Shown: positions 7,612-15,636 of the stretch, one piece after another
How positions within the stretch are numbered: position 1 is the first letter of the stretch
How the letters are laid out: each line of letters opens with the position of its first letter
Assembly: GCF_014650695.1 (NCBI RefSeq)
Contig: NZ_BMVL01000023.1
Coordinates: 1-45,306 of the forward strand
From: Streptomyces avidinii
GTDB lineage: Bacteria > Actinomycetota > Actinomycetes > Streptomycetales > Streptomycetaceae
DNA length: 45,306 nucleotides
Direction of reading: 5' to 3'
Made by a program: the position numbers and the translations under genes
Notes under the pieces: generated by a model
Database searches by the model: none
Told to the model about the DNA's origin: nothing
The model's input: only the letters and a program-made list of their open reading frames with translations

Positions 7612-9846
7612 TTACTGGGACTGCTCCTCCTCCTGCCCGCCGCCGGGATCCCCGCCTTGCTGCCGCCCCGACCCGTTACCCGGGTTCGGGTTCGGGACCG
7701 CGCTCCCGCCCGGCGCCTTCCCCTGGCCGTTGCCGGGGCCGCTGCCCTGGCCAGCGCCCGAACCCTGGCCCGAACCCCGGCCCGGTGCCTTCCCGGGATC
7801 CTGCCCCTGGTCCTTGCCCGGCCCGTTCCCGGGCGCCGTTCCGGGAACGTTGCCGGCGCCCTTGTTCGGCGCCTTGCCCGGCTCCTGGCCGGAGTCCGGG
7901 GCCTTCCCGGGGACCTGGCCCGATTCATGACCGGGCAGGGTCCCGGACTCCGGACCGGTGTCCTTGCCCTTGCCCTTGCCTGTGTCGTGACCAGGGGCCG
8001 GCCCGGGCTCGTGGCCGGGCTCCGGCGCCTTCCCGGGAGCCGTGTCCGGGGCCTGGCCCGACCCCCTGCCAGGGTCCTGGCCGGGCGCTTTCCCGGGGCC
8101 CTTGTCCGGCTCCTGACCCGGCACCTTCGCCGGATCCTGGCTCGACTCCCGACCGGGAACCTTCCCTGAGTCCTTCCCGGGGACCTTGTCCGGGTTATCG
8201 CCCGACTCCTTGCCGGGCGTCTGGCCCGACTCCTGCCCCGGCGTCTTCTCCGGGTCCTGACTGGGCTCCTTGCCTGCTTCCTTGCCCGGGTCCTTGTCCG
8301 TGTCCTTGTCCGGGTTATCGCCCGACTCCTTGTCGGGCGTCTTCCCCTGGTGCTCGCCGGACTCCTTGTCCGGCGTCTTCCCGGGAGCCTGGCCGGGCTC
8401 CTTGCCTGCGTCCGGTCCGGGCGCCTGGCCGGGCTCCTGGCGCGGCTCCTGGCCCGGGTTCTCGCCCGGCACCTTCTCGGGGGCCTTGCCCGGGTCCGTG
8501 CCGGACTCCTGGCCCGGTGCCTTCTCCGAGCCCTCATCCGGGTTCTCGCCCGGCTTCTGGCCCGGGGAGGTCGGGACCGGTGCCGGTGCCTTCCCAGGGG
8601 CATGGTCCCGGACATCGTCCGGGGTCTTGCCCGGGGTGCTGCCTGAGACATTGCCCGGGCTCCGGGCAGGAGCGTTCCCGGGGTTCCGGCCCGGCGCCGG
8701 GCCCTGGGTCTTGCCCGGGGGCTGGTTCGGTACCTGGCCGGAGGTGGTCTCCGGGGGCTGGTGCGGGGTCGTGCCAGAGGGTGGCCGGGCTGACCCCGAT
8801 CGGGCCGCCGGCAGGGCCGGGTAGGCAGATCCGGGGGTCTGGCCCTTCGGGGGCGGGACCTCGCGGTCGTGCTTGCCCTCTGCCGCTCCGCTCGGGCGCT
8901 CGTACCATCCCCTGCGTTCCTGGTCGAAGACCGTGACGGTCTTCACCGGCTTCACGGCGGGCTTGACCGCGACGAGGCCGGAGGGCCGGAACGAGGACCA
9001 CTTCGCGCCGCTGTACGTCTGACTGCCTCGGACCGCGACGGGCTGATCCAACGGGTTGCCGCAGGCGCAGCGGACCCGGGGCACGCCCCGGCCGTCGACC
9101 AGTACGGGAGTGCCGGCCTGCAGGACCGCCTGGTAGCTGGTGGGCGCGCCGTTGCGGTATCCGTGGTTGGTGACCCTGGTGTCCCAACCCAGCCGGACGG
9201 GCGTCAGTGACCGCAGGTACGAGGGAATCTCGGGTTGCCGGATGCCCAGCGAGACGGCAAACGCCCTGCCCTTGTCCGGGTGCTGCGTGAGGTACCGGAT
9301 CTGCTTCTCGACGTCACAGCTCGCGACGTTGCGCGTTCCGCCGTACAGCCCCGGATAGCCGCCGTCGACCTCGAGCGTGCGCGCACCGCTCGCAGTGCCC
9401 GTGGTACCCGTACCGTCCTTCGCGTTCATACCCGTGGTCATGGGCATGGCCTTGGCGACGCTCTCGGCCTGTGTGGCCGTCGAAGGAGTGAACGGGTCGG
9501 GGCCGGCCTCCGGAGCGGCTTGGAGGAAGACCTCACCGCCCGCTGCGGTGTTCCCGCCCAGCACGGTGAAACTGAGGATCACAGCCGACGCCACGGCCGC
9601 CGCCGTACTCACACTCAGCACGGCTCTGCGCGATCGCCACCTGCGAACCCGGCCACCGCCACCCGGCAGTGAAGACCCGCCGGAAGAGCCCGGAAGGGGC
9701 CCCGACGGGGGCCCCGAGGGAGGCGGAGGACCCGGTGGCGGCAGAGAGGGCGGTGGGGGCGGTGGCTCTGCATGCGCGCCCCGGCCCGACAACGGGCCGG
9801 GCGGCGGGCCGGTGGGGCACTCGGAGGAAGGAGGCAGGGAATTCAC
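7612..9846 (-). CDS. DUF6777 protein with very long PGK-type repeat tail
   Basis: About 744 residues. Order: proline-rich cytoplasmic N-terminus (1-70), basic stretch and one membrane helix (about 74-97), a DUF6777 domain (about 105-320) with EVFLQAAPEAGPDPFT, YGGTRNVASCDVEKQIRYL, RVTNHGYRNG and VPRVRCACGNPL, then some 380 residues of low-complexity sequence built on short units such as PGKxPDKESG, PGQEPGKAPG. The tail is hydrophilic, almost free of hydrophobic residues and should be disordered outside the membrane, perhaps spanning the wall. Start GTG 9846 is chosen for the GGGGG eight bases upstream; an earlier TTG at 9879 is less likely. Single gene. The biochemical role of DUF6777 is unknown. 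Confidence 0.85.
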   Translation of the reverse strand: MNSLPPSSECPTGPPPGPLSGRGAHAEPPPPPPSLPPPGPPPPSGPPSGPLPGSSGGSSLPGGGGRVRRWRSRRAVLSVSTAAAVASAVILSFTVLGGNTAAGGEVFLQAAPEAGPDPFTPSTATQAESVAKAMPMTTGMNAKDGTGTTGTASGARTLEVDGGYPGLYGGTRNVASCDVEKQIRYLTQHPDKGRAFAVSLGIRQPEIPSYLRSLTPVRLGWDTRVTNHGYRNGAPTSYQAVLQAGTPVLVDGRGVPRVRCACGNPLDQPVAVRGSQTYSGAKWSSFRPSGLVAVKPAVKPVKTVTVFDQERRGWYERPSGAAEGKHDREVPPPKGQTPGSAYPALPAARSGSARPPSGTTPHQPPETTSGQVPNQPPGKTQGPAPGRNPGNAPARSPGNVSGSTPGKTPDDVRDHAPGKAPAPVPTSPGQKPGENPDEGSEKAPGQESGTDPGKAPEKVPGENPGQEPRQEPGQAPGPDAGKEPGQAPGKTPDKESGEHQGKTPDKESGDNPDKDTDKDPGKEAGKEPSQDPEKTPGQESGQTPGKESGDNPDKVPGKDSGKVPGRESSQDPAKVPGQEPDKGPGKAPGQDPGRGSGQAPDTAPGKAPEPGHEPGPAPGHDTGKGKGKDTGPESGTLPGHESGQVPGKAPDSGQEPGKAPNKGAGNVPGTAPGNGPGKDQGQDPGKAPGRGSGQGSGAGQGSGPGNGQGKAPGGSAVPNPNPGNGSGRQQGGDPGGGQEEEQSQ
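7620..8760 (-). repeat. Degenerate tandem repeat encoding the PGK-rich tail
   Basis: About 1.1 kb of imperfect short repeats with a GGG-TCC-type core. The period is irregular, mostly 12-24 bases, and the copies are divergent. Two longer near-identical segments (GDNPDK contexts near 8165-8205 and 8285-8330) suggest recent slippage or unequal recombination. Confidence 0.8.
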
Positions 9847-10433
9847 GATGCTCGCCCCCCGACGCAGGGCAGCGGGCAAACCATGGTGACTCGCATGCGC
9901 TCACTCCTTCCGAACCGTCAACGCCTCCATATCCGGAGGTGGAACCTGGAAATTTGGAACTCTGGACATCTGGCAAACGCCCCGGCGGGAATCACCCACC
10001 TCTCGTGCGTCCGTCTCCTGAGTAGGCCCCCTCCCCCGTGCCTCGTCATGCCGCGACCTTTCGGGACTTGACAGGCCCCTGTATAAACCGGGGCGTCCAC
10101 CTGCCGGCCGTCGTCGGCCCGCGTGTCGCGGGCGCGAAGCCGCTCTCCAAAAGGCCGGTGCAGGGGCTTGCGCGGTGTGGGGGCCGATGGTGCACCGCGA
10201 GATCGGTGAGCGTTTGGCGCGGGGTTTCGTGGGGCTTGCGGGGCTGATTCCCGGCTGCCGGAGAGTCCGTTCACCGCCCGGGGCCGCCCCGCCCCGCTTT
10301 CCGGCGGCTCGTGCCGATTTCCCTGGGTCCGGTCTGTCAAGTCACGAATTGTGGGGGCGTGTATGCCGGCGGCGGGGAGGGCCTACTGGAGTTGTTCCGC
10401 TCAACCGATTCCCCTCCCGAAGGAGCACTTCTC
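9847..10433. other. Intergenic region between divergent genes
   Basis: No gene is supported. A CCTCC-N6-GGAGG inverted repeat at 9924-9939 lies about 80 bp upstream of the DUF6777 start and could be a protein-binding site. A TTGACA (10068) and TATAAA (10082) are only eight bases apart, too close for a standard promoter. Confidence 0.4.
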
Positions 10434-10793
10434 ATGTCCCGTTCGTCCAGGAAGCAGCGCTTTGCCCTTGTCGCCGTCTCGGCCGCGTTCGTCGGCGCCG
10501 GTGTGCTGGTCCCCAGCAGCGCCTTTGCGTCGTCGGCGCCCTCGTCGGTCAGTGAGGTCGCCACGATGACCGCGAGTCATATCGACCTCGCCAAGGGTGA
10601 CCGTGGCGGCCACGGCGACCACCACAAGAAGGGTGACAAGCACAAGAAGAACAAGAACAAGGGCAAGCCCAAGGACGTGAAGAACATGCCGGGCTGCAAG
10701 TTCTACAAGGGCAAGGTCTACTGCGAGCACAAGCCCAACCCGGCCCCGGCCCCGGCGCCCAAGCCGGCACCCGCACCGGCTCCCGGTGGGTGA
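10434..10793 (+). CDS. Secreted Lys/His-rich small protein
   Basis: A 119-residue exported protein. Signal peptide residues 1-33 (KQRFALVAVSAAFVGAGVLV ending SSAFASS), a short linker, then a highly basic HHKKGDKHKKNKNKGKPKDV region, a two-cysteine segment (MPGCKFYKGKVYCEHKP) and a terminal (AP)n repeat. The cysteines, eight residues apart, could form a disulfide; the His-rich part could bind metal or polyanions. Start ATG 10434 has GAAGGAG ten bases upstream. Followed by two hairpins. Function unknown. Confidence 0.82.
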   Translation: MSRSSRKQRFALVAVSAAFVGAGVLVPSSAFASSAPSSVSEVATMTASHIDLAKGDRGGHGDHHKKGDKHKKNKNKGKPKDVKNMPGCKFYKGKVYCEHKPNPAPAPAPKPAPAPAPGG

Positions 10794-10822
10794 CCGACCC
10801 GCTGCTGAGACCCTCGCACTGC

Positions 10823-10890
10823 CCGGGACGGTGCGCCCCACCGTCCCGGACGACCCGGCGCTGATCCGCTTCGCGATCAGCGCCGGGTCG
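10823..10890 (+). terminator. Tandem double terminator hairpins
   Basis: Two perfect stem-loops in a row, 30 bases after the stop at 10793: an 11-bp stem 10823-10833/10839-10849 with a 5-nt loop, and a 16-bp stem 10851-10866/10875-10890 with an 8-nt loop. One base separates them. Confidence 0.8.
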
Positions 10891-11151
10891 CGTACTGCCA
10901 CCGCCACCGGCGCCGGACCGAAGCAGCGCGGCCGGCCGTTCGGCAGCGACCTCGACGGCCACTTCGTCCAGGGCCACGGCCTCAAGCTCACCGGTCAGGC
11001 CGCACGCGGCAAATACACCCTCCGGAAGTGGGGCGCGCGGCAGAAGTGGTCCGCCGGGCAGACGCGCAAGACGTTCTACGAGACCACCGATGCCTCGGGC
11101 GGCACCGGGTACTGGGTCGACGGCGACGACATCGTCCTGCGCTCCGGCTGA
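10891..11151 (+). pseudogene. C-terminal fragment of an unknown protein
   Basis: After the double hairpin an open frame reads DLDGHFVQGHGLKLTGQAAR, GKYTLRKWGARQKWSAGQTR, KTFYETTDASGGTGYWVDGD and ends DIVLRSG. It is rich in K, G, Y and W and looks like genuine protein. The only possible starts in frame lie before or inside the terminator (GTG 10786 overlaps the preceding gene), so it is likely a truncated gene end. An alternative is a gene coupled to the preceding one by an 8-base overlap. Family not recognised. Confidence 0.4.
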
Positions 11152-11235
11152 AGGGGGCTCGCCGTCGTGGCTGCCGGTTCACGAGCCGGTCGGCGTAGGC
11201 GGGGTCGGCCCGGACCTGGGTGTTCCGGGGTTGCA

Positions 11236-11874
11236 TCACGCGTGGGCGCCCGGGGGCCGGCCGAGCCTTCGGCGGGCCGCGGTGAGTGCTGCGGCCAGGG
11301 CGAGGACGGTTGCGGAGAGCGCAGCGATCGTCGCGATCACCGGTCCGGTACCGAACCGGGAGGGGCTGAGGAAGAGGTAGGGCATCGTCGCCGCGTCGGA
11401 CCATGCCAGGGTGCCCACGACGGCCAGGTAGGCGGCGGGCCACCAGGCGAGCAGGGCCGGCTCGTGCCGGGCCGGGGTGAGCCGGCAGGGGCTGACCAGG
11501 AACTCCGCGACGACCGGCACGGGTGCCGCCCCGTGCAGGAGGAGCGTGGCGGTACGGGCCCACAGGTCGTCGTGCGGGCCGAACCAGCCGCCCGACGGGC
11601 TGCTCGGCGCGATCACCGTGAGGTGGACCAGCGAGGAGAGGACCACCCCGACCACCGCGGAGCCCCGCAGCCGCTCGCCCCACGGGCCGCTGCCGGGGCC
11701 GTGCACGAGCCGCCGGATCTGGACGGCCGCGGCCAGTACCGCCGAGTCGACGGTGAAGTACAGCAGTGGGGGCGTCGGGTCCGTGTGCTGCAGGAACTGG
11801 CAGATCACGCCCGTGGTGAGGAGGGTGGCGGCCAGTGCCGCGAGCCATGTCGCGCCGTCGCGGGGCGGGGTCAC
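11236..11874 (-). CDS. Pr6Pr-type integral membrane protein
   Basis: A 212-residue protein with about six membrane helices, resembling the Pr6Pr (FAR-17a/AIG1-like) family: AALAATLLTTGVICQFLQHT, LLYFTVDSAVLAAAVQI, VVGVVLSSLVHLTVI, then WWPAAYLAVVGTLAW and PYLFLSP, and a C-terminal helix VIATIAALSATVLALAAAL. The GTG start at 11874 overlaps the TGA of the upstream hydrolase gene (GTGA). It is the fourth and last gene of the leftward operon. Role unknown; some relatives of the superfamily are serine hydrolases acting on lipids, but I cannot show catalytic residues here. Confidence 0.78.
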   Translation of the reverse strand: MTPPRDGATWLAALAATLLTTGVICQFLQHTDPTPPLLYFTVDSAVLAAAVQIRRLVHGPGSGPWGERLRGSAVVGVVLSSLVHLTVIAPSSPSGGWFGPHDDLWARTATLLLHGAAPVPVVAEFLVSPCRLTPARHEPALLAWWPAAYLAVVGTLAWSDAATMPYLFLSPSRFGTGPVIATIAALSATVLALAAALTAARRRLGRPPGAHA

Positions 11875-12845
11875 TCGGGGAGGCTTTCGGGCGCGCGGCA
11901 CAGCGGGTCCAGTTGTGTGGCCGCGGCGGCGACCGCGGGCAGCGACTGCCAGAAGGCGTGCGGTCCGGGGACGCCCACCAGGCGCGCCGTGATCCCGTGC
12001 CGTTCGGCGGCGGCCACCAGGTCGTGGTTCTGCTGTCGTGGTGACAGCGTGCTCCCGTCGCCCCGCACCACGATCAGGCGGTGCGGGCGTGGCGTCGGCT
12101 CCCGTTCCCACCGGTGCGCCGCGGTCTTGAGGTCGTCGGTGAGGCGTGCGGCGCGCAGGGCGTTGCCGAGGAGGAGCAGGTCGGCCCGGCGTCTGGTGGT
12201 CGGTGACTCTTCGGGGCGCGCGTGCAGGGGGCGTACGGCGCCGGGCACCGTGGCTGTGCGGTCCAGGTAGGGCTGTACGAGGCGGTTCTCGTGGCGTACG
12301 GCCGCGATGAGGCCTGCGGCGCTCCATCGCCGGAGCGCGACCGGTTCGACGAGGACGACGGATTCGACCGGCGGGTGTGCTGTGGTGCCGGCCGATACGA
12401 CGGCCATGGCGGTGGCGAGGGATGCTCCGAGTGAATAGCCCAGGACGCCGAGGGGGCCCGGGGGGTCCGCCGTGTCGAGGGAGGCGGTGTACTCGGTGGC
12501 CGCCCGCAGCATCCGGCGGGCCAGCACGGTGAAGTCGCCCCGCAGCAGGGCGCGTCGCTCCGCGGGCAGCAGCCGGGATGCCGCGAACCCGGCACCGGGT
12601 GTCTCCACGACCACGAGTCGGGCCCGCAGTGCCGGGGCGATCACCTGGAACCGCTGCATCTCGAAGGGTTCCACGAATGCCAGGAAGCCCTGTGCGACCA
12701 CGAACGTGGGGTCGTCGGCGCGCTGTCGGCCGTCCACGACGCCGAGGAGGATTTCGCCGCCCGGACCGTCGGCGGAGGTGACGCGCACCGGCTCCCAGGC
12801 GGGGGCTGCGGCCAGGTCCGGCATCACGGGTGGGTCGGGTGTCAC
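11871..12845 (-). CDS. Alpha/beta hydrolase
   Basis: A 324-residue soluble alpha/beta hydrolase. The nucleophile elbow is GVLGYSLGASLATA with Ser138, a likely acid lies in RLIVVRGDGSTLSPRQ, and the base is His296 in VPGPHAFW. The GTG start at 12845 overlaps the TGA of the upstream receiver gene by 4 bases, and its own stop overlaps the next start in the same way, so it is translationally coupled on both sides. Together with a kinase, a receiver and a membrane protein it could make, modify or degrade a small lipophilic molecule; that is inference. Confidence 0.83.
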   Translation of the reverse strand: MTPDPPVMPDLAAAPAWEPVRVTSADGPGGEILLGVVDGRQRADDPTFVVAQGFLAFVEPFEMQRFQVIAPALRARLVVVETPGAGFAASRLLPAERRALLRGDFTVLARRMLRAATEYTASLDTADPPGPLGVLGYSLGASLATAMAVVSAGTTAHPPVESVVLVEPVALRRWSAAGLIAAVRHENRLVQPYLDRTATVPGAVRPLHARPEESPTTRRRADLLLLGNALRAARLTDDLKTAAHRWEREPTPRPHRLIVVRGDGSTLSPRQQNHDLVAAAERHGITARLVGVPGPHAFWQSLPAVAAAATQLDPLCRAPESLPE

Positions 12846-13744
12846 TGCGGGTCGTCTCCCGGGTCGGTGCTGCGGTGGTAGGTCAGTGCGGCCCGTACGT
12901 CCGGGGAGTTGAAGAACGTGTCGTACGCCCCCGGTTTGACGTAGTCGAGCACCGGGTTGCGGTCCGCCCAGGTCTTCGCCGAGACGCCTGCCGAGAGGTC
13001 CGGCCAGTCCGTCGTGTCCTCGCCCCAGGACTGTGCGAAGGCCGCCAGGTGGGTCTGCCACCGGGTCATCATCGGGAAGAACGTCTTCTCCGGGTCGGCG
13101 CCGACCCGGATGCCCATCAGGCGGCGGACGACGCCCGCGACCTGTTTGTGCGCCCGGGGGCCGTTGCACAGGCGGTAGCAGCGCAGCCAGTCGTAGGTCT
13201 CGGCCAGGCTCTGACGGTTCAGGCAGGCGTCCATCAGCCGCCTGAACGGCTCGGCGGAGGCGCTCATCTGGCGGTGCGAGGCTTGCAGGTCGGCCCGCTC
13301 GCCGTCCGGAGTGAGCAGCACCCTGCGCAGGATTTCCGGTGGTTCGTTGGCGTTCAGCGGTTCGGCGCCGAGCCATACGGAGGCTGCGGCCAGGAACAGT
13401 TTCGCGTGGGCGTGGGTCAGCTCGGTCATGCCGTAGAGGGTCATGTCGGGGACGTGCCGCTTGAGGTGGAGCATCACGCCCATGCCGGTGCGGACTTCGA
13501 CGGGTCCGCCGAACAGCCGGGGGTCGTCGATGGTCAGCGGGTGGTAGTCCGGGGCGGTCGAGGTGTTCAGGTGGAAGTCGACGATCGCGCCGTCGAATTC
13601 CGCGAGGTCCGCGGGGCTCAGGTCGAGCAGGAGTTCCGGGTCGTCGACCATGGTGAAGGCGAGTTCGCCCGGAATGGAGACCTGCCGGTCGAACACCCGG
13701 CTGCGCTTGCCCTGGTCGTCGACCAGGAGGTATTCCAGCGTCAT
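12842..13744 (-). CDS. Atypical response-regulator-like protein (receiver plus unknown domain)
   Basis: A 300-residue protein. The N-terminal ~125 residues read as a receiver domain: LEYLLVDDQG (acidic pair Asp9/Asp10), FDGAIVDFHL with Asp56 as likely phosphorylation site, TLYGMTE with Thr107, and a Lys at 115. The loop between strands is longer than usual (TSTAPDYHPLTIDDPRLFGG). The C-terminal ~170 residues are mainly helical, with no HTH, GGDEF or kinase motif that I recognise (RLCNGPRAHKQVAGVVRRLM, FFPMMTRWQTHLAAFAQSWG). ATGA overlap with the kinase upstream and GTGA overlap with the hydrolase downstream. Likely cognate partner of the kinase; output unknown. Confidence 0.72.
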   Translation of the reverse strand: MTLEYLLVDDQGKRSRVFDRQVSIPGELAFTMVDDPELLLDLSPADLAEFDGAIVDFHLNTSTAPDYHPLTIDDPRLFGGPVEVRTGMGVMLHLKRHVPDMTLYGMTELTHAHAKLFLAAASVWLGAEPLNANEPPEILRRVLLTPDGERADLQASHRQMSASAEPFRRLMDACLNRQSLAETYDWLRCYRLCNGPRAHKQVAGVVRRLMGIRVGADPEKTFFPMMTRWQTHLAAFAQSWGEDTTDWPDLSAGVSAKTWADRNPVLDYVKPGAYDTFFNSPDVRAALTYHRSTDPGDDPQ

Positions 13745-15141
13745 CGTGCGGACTCCCTGGTGAGCCTCGGCGGCCGGACCCGCCAGACGCTGCGGATCTC
13801 CTTCCCACCCGCCACCGCTGTCTGCGTCAGGTCGCCGCCCTGCCGGCGCAGTCTGTCCCGCATGGCCGCCAGAGTGCTGCCGTCGGGGCACCATGCTCCG
13901 TCCGGGATCAGCGGGAGGGGGTCCCGGACCCCGAGGTGGATCATGCCGTCCGCGAGGTGGGCGTACACCGCGACCGGCCGGTCGTGGTGGCCGCGCAGCG
14001 CCATCGCCTGTGCGGCGTTGGTGACGATGGTGGTGATCAGCTGTCGTACCAGGTCGCGGTTGCCCGGCCGTAGTTCGCCGAGGCTCAGCTCGGCGGTGAT
14101 GTCCAGGCTGTGGTCGCGGCCCAGCTGTTCGACGATGCCTTCCATGGTGATCTCCCGGTGCTGGGCGTCCCAGGCGGACTCGTCGATCGCCTCCTTGACC
14201 AGGGTGAGCTTGGGGGCGAGGTCGGCAGCGTCGATCTTGTACTCGGCCTTGACGGAGTCGTCGCCGGCGAGCGCCCTGCTCAGGGAGCGGACCTCGTTGA
14301 GCGTGTCGTGGAAGTCCTGCGCCAGCCGGCTCCGTGCCTCGTTCATCGCGACGGCCGCCTCTTCCGCGCCGGCCCGCAGCCATCGGTCGCAGTCCCGTGC
14401 CTTCATGCCCACCAGGTAGGGCAGTGTGCATGCCGCCCAGGCCAGCGGCACCATGTCCGGGCTCCACCGGCCCAGTCGTACCGACAGGCCCACGACCGCC
14501 ACGAGCGCGCAGGTGACGAGCAGCCAGCCGTAGGGCCTGAGCGTCACCAGGATCCGGGGGAGGCTCTGGTTGGCCGAGTAGTAGGTGCCGTCGGTGAGCA
14601 CGTGGTAGATCCCGGAGTTGGCGTACGCGAGCGCCACGACCAGGGCGACGACCTTGATCCATCCGGGGTCGCCGGGGCCGGTGCAGAACAGGACGGCGAT
14701 CACGTTCGCCGGTACGGCGATGCCGCCCAGCAGCCCGGTGCCGTTCAGCAGGGTGCGCTCCCACTGCCAGTTGTCCTGCCAGGTGAGCAGCATTCGGATG
14801 GGGGCGGAGCGTGCGCGGGTGCCGCCGTGGGCCTGGCCGTCGAGGTGGATCTCCAGCAGGGTCTGCAGCACGCCCACGGACAGGAGGGCCCAGACGAGGG
14901 GGTGGGTGGCGTCGGCGAGGACGAGCAGCGCGGCGAGCAGGGCGAGCAGGAAGCCCCGGGTTGCGAAGGGCCGTACCCGGTCGTAGCGGTGGATGCGCGC
15001 CGCGGTCACGCGGGTGGACCACACGCTCATCGGGGCGGGCGCCCGCAGGTCCCAAGGGATCTGGCGCCAGGGGCCGGTGGGCCGGTTCTGAGCGGGCAGG
15101 AAGTCGACGAGCGACAACCGGTCCGGCCGGGACAGTGACAT
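13741..15141 (-). CDS. Integral-membrane histidine kinase-like sensor
   Basis: A 466-residue protein. About six membrane helices lie between residues 60 and 246 with no large external domain. Then comes a dimerisation helix with LAQDFHDTLNEVRSLSRAL (candidate phosphohistidine His278) and an ATPase region with the N box TNAAQAM (Asn375), VRDPLPLIPDG in place of the usual DxG box and a late GSTLAAMRDRLRRQGGDL. The catalytic part deviates from the classic HisKA consensus, so activity needs proof. Start ATG 15141 is preceded by GGGGGT and GAGGA. First gene of a four-gene operon whose members all overlap by four bases. A ligand within or near the membrane is plausible. Confidence 0.78.
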   Translation of the reverse strand: MSLSRPDRLSLVDFLPAQNRPTGPWRQIPWDLRAPAPMSVWSTRVTAARIHRYDRVRPFATRGFLLALLAALLVLADATHPLVWALLSVGVLQTLLEIHLDGQAHGGTRARSAPIRMLLTWQDNWQWERTLLNGTGLLGGIAVPANVIAVLFCTGPGDPGWIKVVALVVALAYANSGIYHVLTDGTYYSANQSLPRILVTLRPYGWLLVTCALVAVVGLSVRLGRWSPDMVPLAWAACTLPYLVGMKARDCDRWLRAGAEEAAVAMNEARSRLAQDFHDTLNEVRSLSRALAGDDSVKAEYKIDAADLAPKLTLVKEAIDESAWDAQHREITMEGIVEQLGRDHSLDITAELSLGELRPGNRDLVRQLITTIVTNAAQAMALRGHHDRPVAVYAHLADGMIHLGVRDPLPLIPDGAWCPDGSTLAAMRDRLRRQGGDLTQTAVAGGKEIRSVWRVRPPRLTRESAR

Positions 15142-15390
15142 TCCTCGTACCCCCGTGTGATCCGTATGTCGGTCGGGTTGTGGGCACATTGTGGGACAGC
15201 GGCGGCGTGCGGGGTCGTGGTTTTCACGACCCCGTGGCTGCCGCGTTTGCGCCTCCGTGGCGGGTTCCGTCCTGACCTGGGGGGCTCGGGAATTTTGCGA
15301 GCCGGTCCGCGGGCCGCGCGCTATTCCTTCTCGCCATCGGTGGGACGTGCTGCGGCCGTTCCCACGCCGAGATCGGCGACGGAGGGATCC
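15142..15390. promoter_or_regulatory. Divergent promoter region with a near-palindromic hairpin
   Basis: Intergenic region between two divergent four-gene operons. A perfect 10-bp inverted repeat CGGGGTCGTG / CACGACCCCG with loop GTTTT sits at 15210-15234, and outer bases at 15198-15202 and 15241-15245 (GCGGC / GCCGC) extend it into an imperfect structure of about 47 bases. Its place suggests a shared operator or a structured leader. Confidence 0.55.
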
Positions 15391-15636
15391 ATGACCATCA
15401 CACGACGACGGCGCAGGCTGCGACGGGACTGGCCGGTCTGCGCCGCGACCGGCAAGCGGCGCCTGGGGGAACGCAAGGACACGAAGCTCCTCCTGGCGGA
15501 GGCGCGGGCGTCCCGGGCCCGGGCCCGGCACAGCGGGGTACGTGCCGGTTGGACGGTGGTGCGTGCCTACCGCTGCCCGCACTGTTCGGGCGGCTGGCAC
15601 CTGACGTCCTTGACGCGGTGGGGAGGGGCGGCATGA
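15391..15636 (+). CDS. Small zinc-ribbon-like protein
   Basis: An 81-residue basic protein. Cys17 in WPVCAATGKRRLGERKD and the later RCPHCSGGWHLTS supply a CxxC-x4-H type metal-binding end similar to that of short zinc-ribbon proteins common in actinobacterial mobile and phage genomes. Start ATG 15391 has GGAGGG six bases upstream. Its stop overlaps the next start (ATGA at 15633). First gene of the rightward operon. Confidence 0.75.
   Translation: MTITRRRRRLRRDWPVCAATGKRRLGERKDTKLLLAEARASRARARHSGVRAGWTVVRAYRCPHCSGGWHLTSLTRWGGAA

Noticed and set aside
7620..8760. Repeats as a CRISPR array
   Set aside because: The repeats are short, divergent, lack unique spacers of constant length and are in frame in a protein.
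10068..10087. TTGACA and TATAAA resembling a sigma-70 promoter
   Set aside because: Only eight bases separate the two boxes; a functional spacing is about 17.
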